57,495 bases of DNA from Desulfovibrio sp. (GCA_016208105.1 JACQYS010000024.1:1-57495), one strand, 5' to 3'; counted from the first letter of the stretch, positions 46,761-56,405 are shown. Made by a program: numbers and translations. Notes: generated by a model not told the origin, from the letters alone.

Positions 46761-48809
46761 ATGCCGGAGTTCACCAACAGATTGGTTCATGAAAAAAGCC
46801 CCTACCTCCTCCAGCACGCGCACAATCCTGTGGACTGGTTCCCCTGGGGAGAGGAGGCCTTTGCCAAGGCCGAGGCGGAAAACAAACCTCTGTTCATTTC
46901 CATCGGCTACTCCACCTGCCACTGGTGCCACGTCATGGAACGCGAATGCTTCGAGGACGAGGAAGCGGCAAACCTCCTGAACGCCACGGCGGTCCCGGTG
47001 AAGATCGACCGGGAGGAGCGCCCGGACCTGGACGGAATCTACATGACCGCCTGCCAGATGATGACCAGCGCGGGCGGCTGGCCCCTCTCCATCTTCGCCG
47101 ACCACCTGGGACGGCCTTTTTTTGCGGCCACCTACATACCCAAGCATTCCCGCTTCGGACGCATGGGCCTCATGGACCTCTTGCCGAGCGTCCGGGAAGC
47201 ATGGACCAATCGGCGCGGCGACGTGGAACAGACCGCCGGCAAGATACTTTCAGCCCTGGCCGATCACCAGAAAGTATCTCCCTCCCGCACGGACCCAGGC
47301 CCCGAAGTTTTGGACACCGCCTATCGCCAGCTTGCCTCGCGGTTCGACCAGGAACGGGGAGGCTTCGGGGAGGCCCCCAAGTTCCCTTCTCCCCACCAGC
47401 TGCTCTTTTTGCTTCGCCACCACCGGCGTACAGGCGAACGCGTGGCCCTGGACATGGTCTCCATAACACTCACCGCCATGCGGCTGGGCGGGATATTCGA
47501 CCATGTGGGCCTTGGCTTCCACCGGTACTCCACGGATGCGGACTGGCTGCTGCCGCATTTCGAAAAAATGCTCTACGACCAGGCAATGCTCCTCATGGCC
47601 TACACGGAAGCCTTCCAGGCCACGGGTGACCCCTTGTTCAAGCGTACCGCCCTGGAAGTCGCCCGCTTCGTGCTGCGGGACATGACCGGTCCCGAAGGGG
47701 CTTTCCACAGTGCCTGGGACGCTGACAGCGAGGGCGAGGAAGGCAAGTTCTACGTGTGGACAACGGATGAGCTGCGCCGCATTCTCCCGGTCGAGGACGC
47801 ACAGCTCTACGCCGAGCTTTTCGGTTTTCTTCCGGACGGAAACTTCACCGAGGAGGCCACCGGCCACAAGACCGGGGCCAACATCCCCCACTTGGCGGCT
47901 CTTCCCCCCGAGGATCTGGCCGAGCGCCTGGAATCCATTCGGGAGCGTCTGCTCGACGCCCGGAACAAGCGCGTCCGGCCTCACAAGGACGACAAGATCC
48001 TCACCGACTGGAACGGCCTGACGATCGCCGCCCTGGCCCAGGCCGCCCGCGTACTTAAAGAACCGGACCTCGCCCAGTCGGCCGCCCGGGCAGCCGACTT
48101 CATTCTGGCCCGGTTGCGCGACCAAAACGGACAGCTTTTGCACCGCTATCGCGACATGGACGCCTCCGTTCCCGGCAACCTGGACGACCATGCCTTCCTG
48201 GCCTGGGGTCTCACGGAGCTCTACCAGACCACGTACGACCTGGGCTGGCTCCAGGCCGCGCTTGATCTGGCGGACCAAGTCCTCGACCGCTTTCAGGACA
48301 ACGAGCACGGGGGTTTCTTCTTCACCGCCAAGGACGTTCCCACGCACCTGGTGCGCCAGAAGGAATTTTTCGACGCGGCCCTGCCCTCGGGCAATTCCGC
48401 CGCCCTTCTGGTCCTTCTCAAGCTTTCCCGCCTGGCGGCGCGGTCTGATCTGGCCGAGGCGGCCTCCCGCCTGCTCCGCTGCCTGGGCGACGGGTTGACC
48501 CGCTTCCCATCGGGTTTCACCATGCTTTTGTGCGGCCTGGACTTCGCTCTGGGGCCCGGCTCGGATGTGGTGCTGTCCGGTCCTGACGCCGAATCGCTCG
48601 AGCCCTTCCTGACGGCCCTGCGCAGCCGCTATCTGCCCATGACTCTGGTGCTTGTGCGCGATGAGAAGGGCGAGCTGGCCTCCATGGCCTCCTACACCGC
48701 CGGCATGTGCCCTCTTGACGGCAAGGCCACTGCCTACGTCTGCCGAAACGGGAGCTGCGAACCACCTACGACAGATGCGGTGAAGATGCTCAGCCTGCTG
48801 ACCAAGTAG
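46761..48809 (+). CDS. Thioredoxin-domain / six-hairpin glycosidase-fold protein (YyaL/SSP411 family)
   Basis: A 682-residue protein with an N-terminal thioredoxin-like domain ([21 protein letters not shown], then [15 protein letters not shown] with a CxxC) and a long C-terminal alpha-toroid of glycosidase fold ([26 protein letters not shown]-type region). The family spans bacteria to mammals (spermatogenesis-associated protein 20) and its reaction is unknown. The ATG at 46761 has AGGAGG four bases before it. Monocistronic. Confidence 0.94.
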   Translation: MPEFTNRLVHEKSPYLLQHAHNPVDWFPWGEEAFAKAEAENKPLFISIGYSTCHWCHVMERECFEDEEAANLLNATAVPVKIDREERPDLDGIYMTACQMMTSAGGWPLSIFADHLGRPFFAATYIPKHSRFGRMGLMDLLPSVREAWTNRRGDVEQTAGKILSALADHQKVSPSRTDPGPEVLDTAYRQLASRFDQERGGFGEAPKFPSPHQLLFLLRHHRRTGERVALDMVSITLTAMRLGGIFDHVGLGFHRYSTDADWLLPHFEKMLYDQAMLLMAYTEAFQATGDPLFKRTALEVARFVLRDMTGPEGAFHSAWDADSEGEEGKFYVWTTDELRRILPVEDAQLYAELFGFLPDGNFTEEATGHKTGANIPHLAALPPEDLAERLESIRERLLDARNKRVRPHKDDKILTDWNGLTIAALAQAARVLKEPDLAQSAARAADFILARLRDQNGQLLHRYRDMDASVPGNLDDHAFLAWGLTELYQTTYDLGWLQAALDLADQVLDRFQDNEHGGFFFTAKDVPTHLVRQKEFFDAALPSGNSAALLVLLKLSRLAARSDLAEAASRLLRCLGDGLTRFPSGFTMLLCGLDFALGPGSDVVLSGPDAESLEPFLTALRSRYLPMTLVLVRDEKGELASMASYTAGMCPLDGKATAYVCRNGSCEPPTTDAVKMLSLLTK

Positions 48810-48883
48810 CCGAGCCGCCCCTTTCCTGAACGCTTCCACGTCTCTGCGCTTAGGCCCTGATGCAGAGCGAGTCATCTGTCCGA

Positions 48884-48918
48884 CAAATCAAACTTGCCGC
48901 CTTCGTCAAATTAAACTA
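48884..48918. promoter_or_regulatory. Candidate operator of umuDC (direct repeats)
   Basis: CAAATCAAACTT (48884-48895) and CAAATTAAACTA (48907-48918) match at 10 of 12 bases with starts 23 bases apart, about two helix turns. The second copy also pairs with AATTTG (48922-48927). The sequence sits just before the umuD start and is AT-rich against its surroundings. LexA control is expected for umuDC, but this does not match a LexA box I know. Confidence 0.4.
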
Positions 48919-48929
48919 TACAATTTGTC

Positions 48930-49343
48930 ATGCGCTCACCGACAGACTTCTCGCTCCCCGTGGTCGACGCCCCGTCCGGCTTCCCCTCCCCGGCCGAGGA
49001 TTACATCGACCAGCGCCTGAACCTGAACGAGCACCTCATTATCCGTCCATCCTCGACGTACTTCTTCCGGGTTCGAGGCGATTCCATGAGCGCAGCGGGA
49101 ATCGCCTCCGGAGACCTCCTGGTGGTGGACCGCTCCGTCAGCCCCAAGCCGGGCCATGTGGTGGTGGCTGCCGTGGACGGGAACCTCACCGTCAAACGCC
49201 TCAAGCTCGCAGGCCGCAAGCTTGCGCTGGCCACGGAGGTCCCCGAATCCCCTCTCATCCTACTGACCGAAGAACGCTCCGTGGAAATCTGGGGGGTGGC
49301 TGTTTATGTCATACACGGGTTGACGTCATGCAGATCGCTCTGA
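48930..49343 (+). CDS. umuD: UmuD-like S24 peptidase, polymerase V accessory subunit
   Basis: A 137-residue S24 self-cleaving protein. The catalytic serine is S52 in RGDSMSA and the lysine K89 in LTVKRLK. The cleavage-site region SGFPSPAEDY aligns with CGFPSPAADY of E. coli UmuD, so the cut would fall between S16 and G17. The N-terminal arm is 16 residues against 24 in E. coli; an in-frame TAA a few codons upstream shows this is real and not a mis-chosen start. There is no clear ribosome site. It overlaps umuC by 16 bases. Confidence 0.93.
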   Translation: MRSPTDFSLPVVDAPSGFPSPAEDYIDQRLNLNEHLIIRPSSTYFFRVRGDSMSAAGIASGDLLVVDRSVSPKPGHVVVAAVDGNLTVKRLKLAGRKLALATEVPESPLILLTEERSVEIWGVAVYVIHGLTSCRSL

Positions 49344-50587
49344 TGGACTGCAACAACTTCTACGCCTCGTGCGAGAAGGTTTTCGCGCCGCATCTGGCAG
49401 ACCGTCCGGTGGTGGTGCTCTCCAACAACGACGGGTGCATTATCGCCCGTTCCAAAGAGGCGAAGGACCTGGGCGTCCCCATGGGCGCTCCGGCGTTCAA
49501 ATGCCGCCAGCTGTTCGCCCGCCAGGGCATTGCCGTCTTTTCTTCCAACTATGCCCTCTACGGGGACATGTCCGCGCGGGTGATGGCCACGGCCGGCGGG
49601 CTGGTGCCGCGCATGGAGGTGTACTCCATCGACGAGGCGTTTTTAGACATCACGGACATGCCCGCCAACGCGGCGGAAACTGCCCGGATGCTGCGTGAGA
49701 GGGTGAAGCGCGACACGGGCATCACGGTGTCTGTCGGCATAGGTTCCACCAAGACCCTGGCCAAGGCGGCCAATAAACTGGCAAAGAAAGATCCGGCGTT
49801 CAACGGGGTGCTCGAAATCCCGGACAGTACACAACGGGGAGAATACCTGAGCCTTCTGGAAGTCTCGGACATCTGGGGTATCGGGCCTCGCCGCGCCAAG
49901 CGGCTCAAAGCGTCCGGCGTGCTGACCGCCCTCGACTTCACCCGCCTTCCCCGCGACTATGTAAAGAAAAAATTTACAATTGCCGGACTGCACACCTGGC
50001 TGGAGTTGCAAGGAGTTCCCTGCATCCCCCTGGGGGCGGCGCCCAGGTCCAAGAAGGCCATTGTCACCTCGCGCTCCTTCGGCCACCCGGTCACCCGGCT
50101 GGACGACCTTCGCGAAGCGCTCAGCCACTACGCCAGTCGTGCCGCCGAAAAACTGCGCGCCCAAAAGGGGCAGGCCGCGACGATTCTGGTCTGGGTGCAG
50201 ATCTACACCGGCGACGCACAGCAGCCCCTAAAAGGCGTACTGCAAAGCCAGGCCATGAATCCGGCCACTTCCCGCACCACAGAAATCGTCCGCGCGGGCA
50301 TGAAGGCGCTGGAGAGCATCTTTATCCCGGACCGCCGGTATAAGAAACTTGGAGTGATGCTTACCGGCATCGAGAACGAGGGAGGGATGCAGCTTTCGCT
50401 TCTGCGCGAACCGGACCGGCGCAAGGACAGGCTCATGGCCGTCCTGGACCAGGTGAACGCCAAATGGGGCCGGGAGACTCTTTTTGCGGCCTCGTCCGGC
50501 ATAAAGCGTCCCTGGGGTATGCGCCAGGAGATGCGCTCGCCGCGCTACACCACGGTGTGGGCGGAACTGCCCGTAGCCCTGGCCTGA
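49328..50587 (+). CDS. umuC: DNA polymerase V catalytic subunit
   Basis: A 419-residue Y-family polymerase for translesion synthesis, close to E. coli UmuC (422). It has MDCNNFYASCEKVF with the first metal-binding Asp, VVVLSNNDGC, VYSIDEAFLD with the catalytic Asp-Glu, SVGIGSTKTLAKAANKLAK and a C-terminal little-finger/DUF4113 part. The ATG at 49328 lies inside the 3' end of umuD, so the two are translated together. Confidence 0.96.
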   Translation: MQIALMDCNNFYASCEKVFAPHLADRPVVVLSNNDGCIIARSKEAKDLGVPMGAPAFKCRQLFARQGIAVFSSNYALYGDMSARVMATAGGLVPRMEVYSIDEAFLDITDMPANAAETARMLRERVKRDTGITVSVGIGSTKTLAKAANKLAKKDPAFNGVLEIPDSTQRGEYLSLLEVSDIWGIGPRRAKRLKASGVLTALDFTRLPRDYVKKKFTIAGLHTWLELQGVPCIPLGAAPRSKKAIVTSRSFGHPVTRLDDLREALSHYASRAAEKLRAQKGQAATILVWVQIYTGDAQQPLKGVLQSQAMNPATSRTTEIVRAGMKALESIFIPDRRYKKLGVMLTGIENEGGMQLSLLREPDRRKDRLMAVLDQVNAKWGRETLFAASSGIKRPWGMRQEMRSPRYTTVWAELPVALA

Positions 50588-50691
50588 GGCTTGGCGGCAC
50601 CTCTCGCCGATATCGGACAGGGCGAACATCATCGGCCGAAGCGCCCCTGGGAGATTCAATTCATTCTCATGCAGTCGCTGCGCAAAGAGTG

Positions 50692-50720
50692 TTGACAGAC
50701 CGCCAGCGCCAGAGGTAGGC
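50692..50720 (+). promoter_or_regulatory. Candidate -35 of the ilvB leader transcript
   Basis: A perfect TTGACA (50692-50697) stands 17 bases before GTAGGC, a poor -10. If used, transcription would begin very near the leader ATG, so either the -10 is unusual or the true promoter lies further upstream. Confidence 0.3.
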
Positions 50721-50727
50721 GAAATGC

Positions 50728-50820
50728 ATGCAGAACAACACCGCCCGCACCGTCTCCCGAATGACCAGCGTCCTAGTAGTACGCCAGGTAGTTCTCGCGG
50801 CCGCTTCCAGCGGGTTGTGA
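50728..50820 (+). CDS. ilvB leader peptide (Val/Leu-rich attenuator peptide)
   Basis: A 30-codon frame between umuC and ilvB reading MQNNTARTVSRMTSVLVVRQ then VVLAAASSGL and TGA. Valine and leucine codons are packed at residues 15-18 (VLVV) and 21-23 (VVL), just as in the E. coli ivbL leader of ilvBN. Its stop lies 23 bases before a strong terminator hairpin that precedes ilvB. Ribosome stalling at these codons when charged tRNA-Val/Leu is scarce would let RNA polymerase pass. AGGC seven bases upstream of the ATG may be the ribosome site. An ATG four bases upstream (50724) opens a different frame and gives no such pattern. Confidence 0.85.
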   Translation: MQNNTARTVSRMTSVLVVRQVVLAAASSGL

Positions 50821-50843
50821 TCAGTACGTAGTATCGAATCTTC

Positions 50844-50880
50844 AACCCCCGCCGGCGCGGCTAGCCGGCGGGGGTTTTTC
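50844..50880 (+). terminator. Attenuator terminator of ilvB
   Basis: ACCCCCGCCGGC pairs with GCCGGCGGGGGT (12 bp) around GCGGCTA, followed by TTTT. A competing antiterminator is possible: GCGGGTTG (50810-50817) can pair with CAACCC and GC at 50843-50852, which would break the left arm. A leader hairpin CCGCT-TCC-AGCGG (50801-50813) overlaps the antiterminator strand and would favour termination. Confidence 0.88.
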
Positions 50881-50934
50881 ATTTCAGCTCCAGAAACCTC
50901 CCCGGCCCGCCCGGCACCTTACGCGGAGGTCACC

Positions 50935-52641
50935 ATGAGCATCACCGGCGCCCACTACATCGTGAAATTCCTGGAAAGCCGGGGAGTGCGTACCGTCATC
51001 GGAATCCCCGGCGGTTCCATCCTTCCCCTGTACGACGCCCTGGGGCAAAGCGTGACGATCCGCCACGTACTGGCCCGGCACGAACAGGGTGCGGCCTTCA
51101 TGGCCCAGGGCATGGCCCGCCTCACCGGCATCCCCGGCGTGTGTCTGGCCACCTCGGGCCCTGGCGCCACCAACCTGGTCACGGCCATCGCGGACGCCCA
51201 GCGCGATGGCGTGCCCCTGGTCTGCATCACGGGCCAGGTGCCCCGCGCGCAGATTGGTACCGAAGCCTTCCAGGAAGTGGACATCGTGGCCGTCACGAAG
51301 CCCATCACGAAATTAAGCCGCATGGTCGAAAGCGCCAGGGAACTGCCGCACGCCCTGAACAAGGCCTTCCGGCTTGCGGTTGAGGGGCGTCCCGGCCCGG
51401 TCCTCTTGGATATTCCGAAAGACGTGCAATGCCAGACGCTCGAGTTGGAGCTGCCCGCTGTTGCCTCTTCCATATCCCAGCCCGCCCCCCTGAGCTGGGA
51501 CGCATCCCGGGCGGCAGCCATGATAAACGCGGCAAAAAGGCCCGTGCTGCTTCTGGGAGGCGGAGCCGTGCGCGGGGGGGCACCGCAACACGCCCGGAGC
51601 CTGGCGGAAAAGGCGTCTCTGCCCGTGACCATGACCCTCATGGGCCTTGGGGCGTTTCCCGCGACACATCCGCTGAGCCTGGGCATGCACGGGATGCACG
51701 GACATCACTGGGCCAATGCCGCCCTTCACGAATGCGACCTGCTCATCGCGGTGGGCAGCCGCTTCGACGACCGGGCCACGGGCAAGGTGGACGCGTTTTG
51801 CCCCAAGGCGAAGATCATCCACATCAATGTGGACGAGAAAGAGCTGGGCCGAATCAAACATGCGGAGTTGGGCATCGTGGCGGATGCCGGTCTTGCCCTG
51901 GCCGCCATTCTCCCCCTGGTGGAAGGCAAGCCGCGACGCGAATGGCCCAGTCGAATAGACAGACTCAAAGCCCATGCCCCCGCCACAGGCCCAGCCAATT
52001 GCCCTGGATGCGCCCGGAGCCTTATCGGCGAAGTGGCGTCAATGCTTCGCGAGGACGCGGTGATCGTCACGGATGTGGGCCAGCACCAGATGTTCGTGGC
52101 CCAGAGTTTCCCCTACCGGGCACCGGGGCGTTGGCTGACCTCAGGCGGATTGGGAGTGATGGGCTTCGGGCTCCCGGCGGCCATTGGCGCTTCGCTGGCC
52201 GAGCCCAAGGCGCAGGTGGTCTGCTTCACGGGTGACGGCAGCCTCAAGATGAACATCCAGGAGCTTGCCACACTGGCCGAGACTGGGGCCAACGTGAAGA
52301 TAGTGGTGCTGGACAACCAGAGCCTCGGCCTGGTGGCCCAGCAGCAGAGCCTCTTTTTCGAGGGACGCAAAAGCGCCTCCCGGTATGGCCGCGGAACCGA
52401 TTTCGCGGCTGTGGCCGAAGCCTTCGGCGTGAAAGGGGTGGATCTGGACGCAAGCACCGACCCAGCCGCGAAGCTCGAAGAAGCACTTCGCGCAATTGGT
52501 CCGGTTCTGATTCATGCCCGGGTGGATCGGGACGCAATGGTCTTCCCCATGGTGCCTCCTGGGGCTCCGAACTCGGAGATGCTTCTTTCCCATCCGGAGG
52601 CAGAGGATGCGAGCATGCCGGCGGCGATCAACATGGGGTGA
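50935..52641 (+). CDS. ilvB: Acetolactate synthase, large subunit
   Basis: A 568-residue thiamine-diphosphate enzyme for the first common step of valine, leucine and isoleucine synthesis. It has the catalytic Glu in LARHEQGAAFMAQGMAR, FAD-contact ISRF-type VGSRFDDR, and the ThDP motif GDGSLKMNIQELATL with LDNQSLG. The ATG at 50935 follows GGAGG. No small regulatory subunit (ilvN) is next to it, unlike most ilvB genes. Control is probably by the attenuator upstream. Confidence 0.96.
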   Translation: MSITGAHYIVKFLESRGVRTVIGIPGGSILPLYDALGQSVTIRHVLARHEQGAAFMAQGMARLTGIPGVCLATSGPGATNLVTAIADAQRDGVPLVCITGQVPRAQIGTEAFQEVDIVAVTKPITKLSRMVESARELPHALNKAFRLAVEGRPGPVLLDIPKDVQCQTLELELPAVASSISQPAPLSWDASRAAAMINAAKRPVLLLGGGAVRGGAPQHARSLAEKASLPVTMTLMGLGAFPATHPLSLGMHGMHGHHWANAALHECDLLIAVGSRFDDRATGKVDAFCPKAKIIHINVDEKELGRIKHAELGIVADAGLALAAILPLVEGKPRREWPSRIDRLKAHAPATGPANCPGCARSLIGEVASMLREDAVIVTDVGQHQMFVAQSFPYRAPGRWLTSGGLGVMGFGLPAAIGASLAEPKAQVVCFTGDGSLKMNIQELATLAETGANVKIVVLDNQSLGLVAQQQSLFFEGRKSASRYGRGTDFAAVAEAFGVKGVDLDASTDPAAKLEEALRAIGPVLIHARVDRDAMVFPMVPPGAPNSEMLLSHPEAEDASMPAAINMG

Positions 52642-52695
52642 GGCGGGGCATGCAGACAACCATCACTGTGCAGCCTTGGCGGCCAGGGTGAAGGC

Positions 52696-53634
52696 GTGTA
52701 CTATCCATCCATGCCTCAAGACGTGTTTCTCGAGCATTTGCCGAGCTACTCCAGTCCGGACCTGGACACCCTCACCGGGCGGCTGCTTGAGCTCTCGGGA
52801 TGCAGGCCAACTCGTGGGGATCACGTGCTGGTGAAGCCCAACCTTGTGGCACCGAGCAACACGGCCCTCTCCTGCACGCACCCCGCTGTGGTGCGCGCCG
52901 TCTGCCGGTATCTGGCCGACTTTGGCGCGCGCATAACTGTCGGCGATTCCCCCGCCTTCGGCACGGGGCGCATCGTAGCCAGAGCCTGCGGCCTGGACAA
53001 GGCTTTGGCCGGGCTTCCCGCCACCATCGTCAACCTGACCAGGCCACGCCAACTGCCACTCACGCTTGGCGGCACGGTCGGGGTGTCGGCCCAGGCGCTG
53101 GACGTCCCCTTCATCGTCAATGTCCCTCGTTTCAAGGTCCACGACCAGATGCGGCTCACCTTGGCGGTGAAGAACTTCTTCGGTTGCGTAATGGGGTTTC
53201 GAAAATCCTTGGCCCACCAGAAACATGGTGAAAAAGGCACCCGCTTCGAGAGCATGATCATGGACGTCTGTCAGGCCATGCCCAAATCCGTGAGCCTCGT
53301 GGACGGCGTGGTGGCCATGCACGTGTGCGGCCCGGCCAATGGCAAACCCTATTCTCTTGGCCTCCTGGGAGCCTGCGCCAATCCCGTTGCCCTGGACACC
53401 GCCCTGCACGCCGTGCTCGGTTTGCCTCCGGACGGCACCCCTCTGGGAGAGGAAGCGGCAAGAAGGGGACTCGTTGAAGAGGTGTCTTATTCAATGAAAC
53501 GACCGGAGGACTTCGACACACTCGGTTTCACCCTGCCAGGCGAACTGGCACCGGTGGCCTTCAAACCGGGGCGGTTCCTTAAAGGACGCTTGAAAAGCCT
53601 GTATATCAGGCTCTCCGGAGCTAAACAGTCCTGA
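52696..53634 (+). CDS. DUF362 family protein
   Basis: A 312-residue protein with DUF362 features: VLVKPNLVAPSNTALSCTHP, ITVGDSPAFG, VPRFKVHDQMRLTLAVKNFFGCV and GACANPVALDT. Family function is not established; many members carry ferredoxin domains, but this one does not. The GTG at 52696 has AGGG before it; the ATG at 52711 is an alternative. It lies between ilvB and hypF on the same strand. Confidence 0.87.
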   Translation: MYYPSMPQDVFLEHLPSYSSPDLDTLTGRLLELSGCRPTRGDHVLVKPNLVAPSNTALSCTHPAVVRAVCRYLADFGARITVGDSPAFGTGRIVARACGLDKALAGLPATIVNLTRPRQLPLTLGGTVGVSAQALDVPFIVNVPRFKVHDQMRLTLAVKNFFGCVMGFRKSLAHQKHGEKGTRFESMIMDVCQAMPKSVSLVDGVVAMHVCGPANGKPYSLGLLGACANPVALDTALHAVLGLPPDGTPLGEEAARRGLVEEVSYSMKRPEDFDTLGFTLPGELAPVAFKPGRFLKGRLKSLYIRLSGAKQS

Positions 53635-53720
53635 GGCGCATGCTCCTCGAGCAGGGCCATTAAACCCCGCGCCGTGCGCGTCTTTCTTCTTTTTGCTCCT
53701 TGATGTAGCTTGGTCCAAGC

Positions 53721-56048
53721 ATGCAGACCATCGAACGAGATCGTCATGTGGTGGTGGGCCGGGTCCAGGGAGTAGGGTTCAGGCCTTTCATCTTCCGCCT
53801 TGCACAACAGTGTGGCCTTGCCGGATTCGTCTTGAACGCCCCTGAAGGCGTGGTCATCGAAATACAGGGTGCGCGGGTCGACCTGGACCGTTTCGCCAGG
53901 GATTTGGTCTCGACCTTGCCGCCCCTGGCCATGATTGTTGAGAACTCCCGGGCGCAAGTCCCCGCCGTCGAAGGCGACGCCGGCTTCGTTATCCGCGAGA
54001 GCTCCGCCGGGCAGGGGCATCACGTGCTTGTCAGTCCTGATGTGGCCACATGCCCGGATTGCCTGGCCGACATGGCCGCCCCGGACAACCGAAGACACCG
54101 CTACCCGTTCACCAACTGCACCAACTGCGGCCCGCGTTACACCATCACCGCGAGCCTCCCGTACGACCGTCACGCCACCACCATGGCCTGTTTTCCTCTC
54201 TGCCCAGAGTGCAAGGCAGAATACGAGAACCCGCTGGACCGCCGTTTCCACGCCCAGCCCAATGCCTGCCCAATCTGCGGCCCAGCCGTATGGTTCGCGG
54301 ACGGTTCGGGCGAGAGATTGGCCGATGGTCCCGAGGCGATGGAACTGGCCGCACAAGCCCTGATCGATGGCAAGATTCTGGCCCTCAAGGGGCTCGGCGG
54401 GTTCCATCTGGCCGTTGATGCGCGCAACCACGCCGCAGTCGCCGAGCTTCGCCGCAGGAAAATGCGGCCTGCCAAGCCGCTGGCCGTCATGTGCCCGGAC
54501 CTTGAAACCCTGGCCTTGCTGGCCGACTTTGGCGACGAAGAGGCCAATGTGCTCTCCGGCCTGGAACGCCCCATCGTGCTCGTGCGGCTGAAAAAGGACA
54601 GCCCGCTCTCGCCGGACGTCTCCCCGGATACGGACCACCTGGGGGCCATGCTGCCCTACACCCCTTTGCACCACGTGCTGCTGGCCGCCATCCGGGAGCT
54701 CTCTTCCGTACCGCCAGTGCTGGTGATGACCTCCGGCAACTTGAGTTCCGAACCTATCTCGCTGGGAAACCGCGAAGCTCTCGCCCGGTTAGGGCCAATC
54801 GCCGACTTTTTTCTTCTTCACAACCGGGACATCCTGGTGCGCACCGATGATTCAGTGGTCCGTTTCCTGCGGCCTGACCAAGAAAAACCGGCCCTCCAGT
54901 TCCTTCGCCGGGCCAGGGGATTCACCCCCTCCCCTATATTCCTGCCCGTCAAGGGGCCGAGCGTGCTCGGCGTCGGGCCGGAACTCAAAAACACGGTATG
55001 CATTACCAAGGGCGACCAAGCCTTTTTGAGCCAGCACATCGGCGATATGCAGAACCTGGAGACCGCCGGGTTCCACAAGGAAGTCATTTCCCATCTGGGC
55101 CACATCCTCCAGGTCAGGCCCGAACTGGTGGTGGCGGACAAGCACCCGGACTACCTTTCCACCCGCTACGCGCTGGAAGAAAGCGGCCTGCCCGTTGTCA
55201 GGCTGCAGCATCACTTCGCGCACATCCTCGCGGTCATGGCCGGCAAGCAGATCATGGAGCCCGTGCTCGGGCTGGCCATGGACGGCTCGGGTTATGGCGA
55301 CGACGCCACCATATGGGGAGGCGAGTTCCTCTACGTCGACCCTGCGGGACCAAGCCTCGTGCGGGCCGGTCACCTCTTCCCAGTGCGTTTACCAGGAGGC
55401 GAGGCGGCCATCAGACAGCCCTGGCGCATGGCCATGTCCTATCTTCTGGCCCTGGGCCGCGACCCGCTCGCAGAGGGTTGGCCGTGGCTTAAAGGCCGCG
55501 AACAAGCAGCCGGCCTGGTCCGTGCCATGGTGGAGAAAGGCCTGAATAGCCCTGTGACCACAAGCTGCGGCAGACTTTTCGATGCCGTGAGCGCCCTGAC
55601 CGGTATCTGTCCTGAGATCAGCTACGAGGGTCAGGCAGCCATCAGGCTGGAACATAGCCAGGACCCTTTGCCGCACGCCGGGTATGCGTGTGGGGTCCAG
55701 GAATCCGCTGGTTTAACCTTACTTGATTCCCTGTCTCTCTTCGGCCAGGCTGCGGACGACACGTTGCAAGGCAGACCCGCCAGAGAGGTAAGCCGCCTTT
55801 TCCACCTCGGCTTGGCGAACGGTCTCTCCGAGATGGCTCTTCTGCTTTGCGAACGTTTCGGAACACGGCATGTGGCGTTAAGCGGGGGAGTGTTTCTCAA
55901 CAAGACGCTTTCCACTCTGCTTCCGGGCATGCTCGCGCGCTTTGGACTTGTGGCTCACACGCACGAATACGAGCCTCCAGGGGATGGATGCATCTCATTG
56001 GGCCAGGCTTTTTACGGGCAACTCTGGCTGAACGCAGCTGGCAAATAG
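53721..56048 (+). CDS. hypF: [NiFe]-hydrogenase maturation carbamoyltransferase
   Basis: A 775-residue enzyme that makes the cyanide ligands of [NiFe] hydrogenase by transferring carbamoyl groups to HypE. Domains in order: acylphosphatase (1-92, GRVQGVGFRPF), zinc fingers (CPDC, CTNCGPRYT, CPLCPEC, CPICG), YrdC-like (200-390, LKGLGGFHLAVDA, RRKMRPAKPLAVM) and Kae1-like C-terminus (HHFAHILAVMAG, MDGSGYGDDATIWGGEF, LSGGVFLNKTL). Length matches the family. No other hyp genes are in the window. Confidence 0.97.
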   Translation: MQTIERDRHVVVGRVQGVGFRPFIFRLAQQCGLAGFVLNAPEGVVIEIQGARVDLDRFARDLVSTLPPLAMIVENSRAQVPAVEGDAGFVIRESSAGQGHHVLVSPDVATCPDCLADMAAPDNRRHRYPFTNCTNCGPRYTITASLPYDRHATTMACFPLCPECKAEYENPLDRRFHAQPNACPICGPAVWFADGSGERLADGPEAMELAAQALIDGKILALKGLGGFHLAVDARNHAAVAELRRRKMRPAKPLAVMCPDLETLALLADFGDEEANVLSGLERPIVLVRLKKDSPLSPDVSPDTDHLGAMLPYTPLHHVLLAAIRELSSVPPVLVMTSGNLSSEPISLGNREALARLGPIADFFLLHNRDILVRTDDSVVRFLRPDQEKPALQFLRRARGFTPSPIFLPVKGPSVLGVGPELKNTVCITKGDQAFLSQHIGDMQNLETAGFHKEVISHLGHILQVRPELVVADKHPDYLSTRYALEESGLPVVRLQHHFAHILAVMAGKQIMEPVLGLAMDGSGYGDDATIWGGEFLYVDPAGPSLVRAGHLFPVRLPGGEAAIRQPWRMAMSYLLALGRDPLAEGWPWLKGREQAAGLVRAMVEKGLNSPVTTSCGRLFDAVSALTGICPEISYEGQAAIRLEHSQDPLPHAGYACGVQESAGLTLLDSLSLFGQAADDTLQGRPAREVSRLFHLGLANGLSEMALLLCERFGTRHVALSGGVFLNKTLSTLLPGMLARFGLVAHTHEYEPPGDGCISLGQAFYGQLWLNAAGK

Positions 56049-56208
56049 ACTCTCCCGGGAACCGAAATGCTCCCCCGGGGTGTTCAACGCCATTTACATG
56101 GCGGGTTTCCCGCATTTTGCATGCCCCAAACGCATTCGCCCTAATGTATCTACCCTGACAACCGCTTGGAATAAATGCCTAAACACTGAAAACGGGTACT
56201 CTGTTTTT

Positions 56209-56236
56209 TTGCTTGCGCTGCTTGGCGTACTATATA
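56209..56236 (+). promoter_or_regulatory. Distal promoter candidate upstream of the repressor gene
   Basis: TTGCTT (56209-56214) and TATATA (56231-56236) are 16 bases apart. It lies about 280 bases before the repressor start and would give a long leader or a separate small RNA. Confidence 0.5.
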
Positions 56237-56279
56237 TAGGAGCTTTTCACGTCGGGGCGTGCCCCGGCAGACGGAATCA

Positions 56280-56342
56280 CCAGTGAACTCAGGCCAAACA
56301 TGGCTTAGGTCGGTAGTGGCACGAGGCAATGTGCCTATCTGG
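56280..56342 (+). other. Candidate structured RNA, three-way junction
   Basis: CCAG (56280-56283) can pair with CTGG (56339-56342), enclosing two hairpins: CT-AGGCC/GGCTTAG around AAACAT, and TA-GGCAC/GTGCC-TA around GAGGCAAT. A further hairpin GGGGC-GT-GCCCC lies just upstream (56254-56265). All lie between the two promoter candidates in the 467-base gap between hypF and the repressor, which otherwise shows no gene. Confidence 0.4.
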
Positions 56343-56405
56343 TTTTCGCGACCCCTACAGGGCCAAGCAAAGAGATACGAGTTTATATATTTTTCTGTGA
56401 TTGTT

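Noticed and set aside
56311-56330. Sigma-54 promoter suggested by TGGCAC near the repressor leader
   Set aside because: The -12 GC is not at the needed ten-base distance from the -24 GG; the bases form a hairpin instead.
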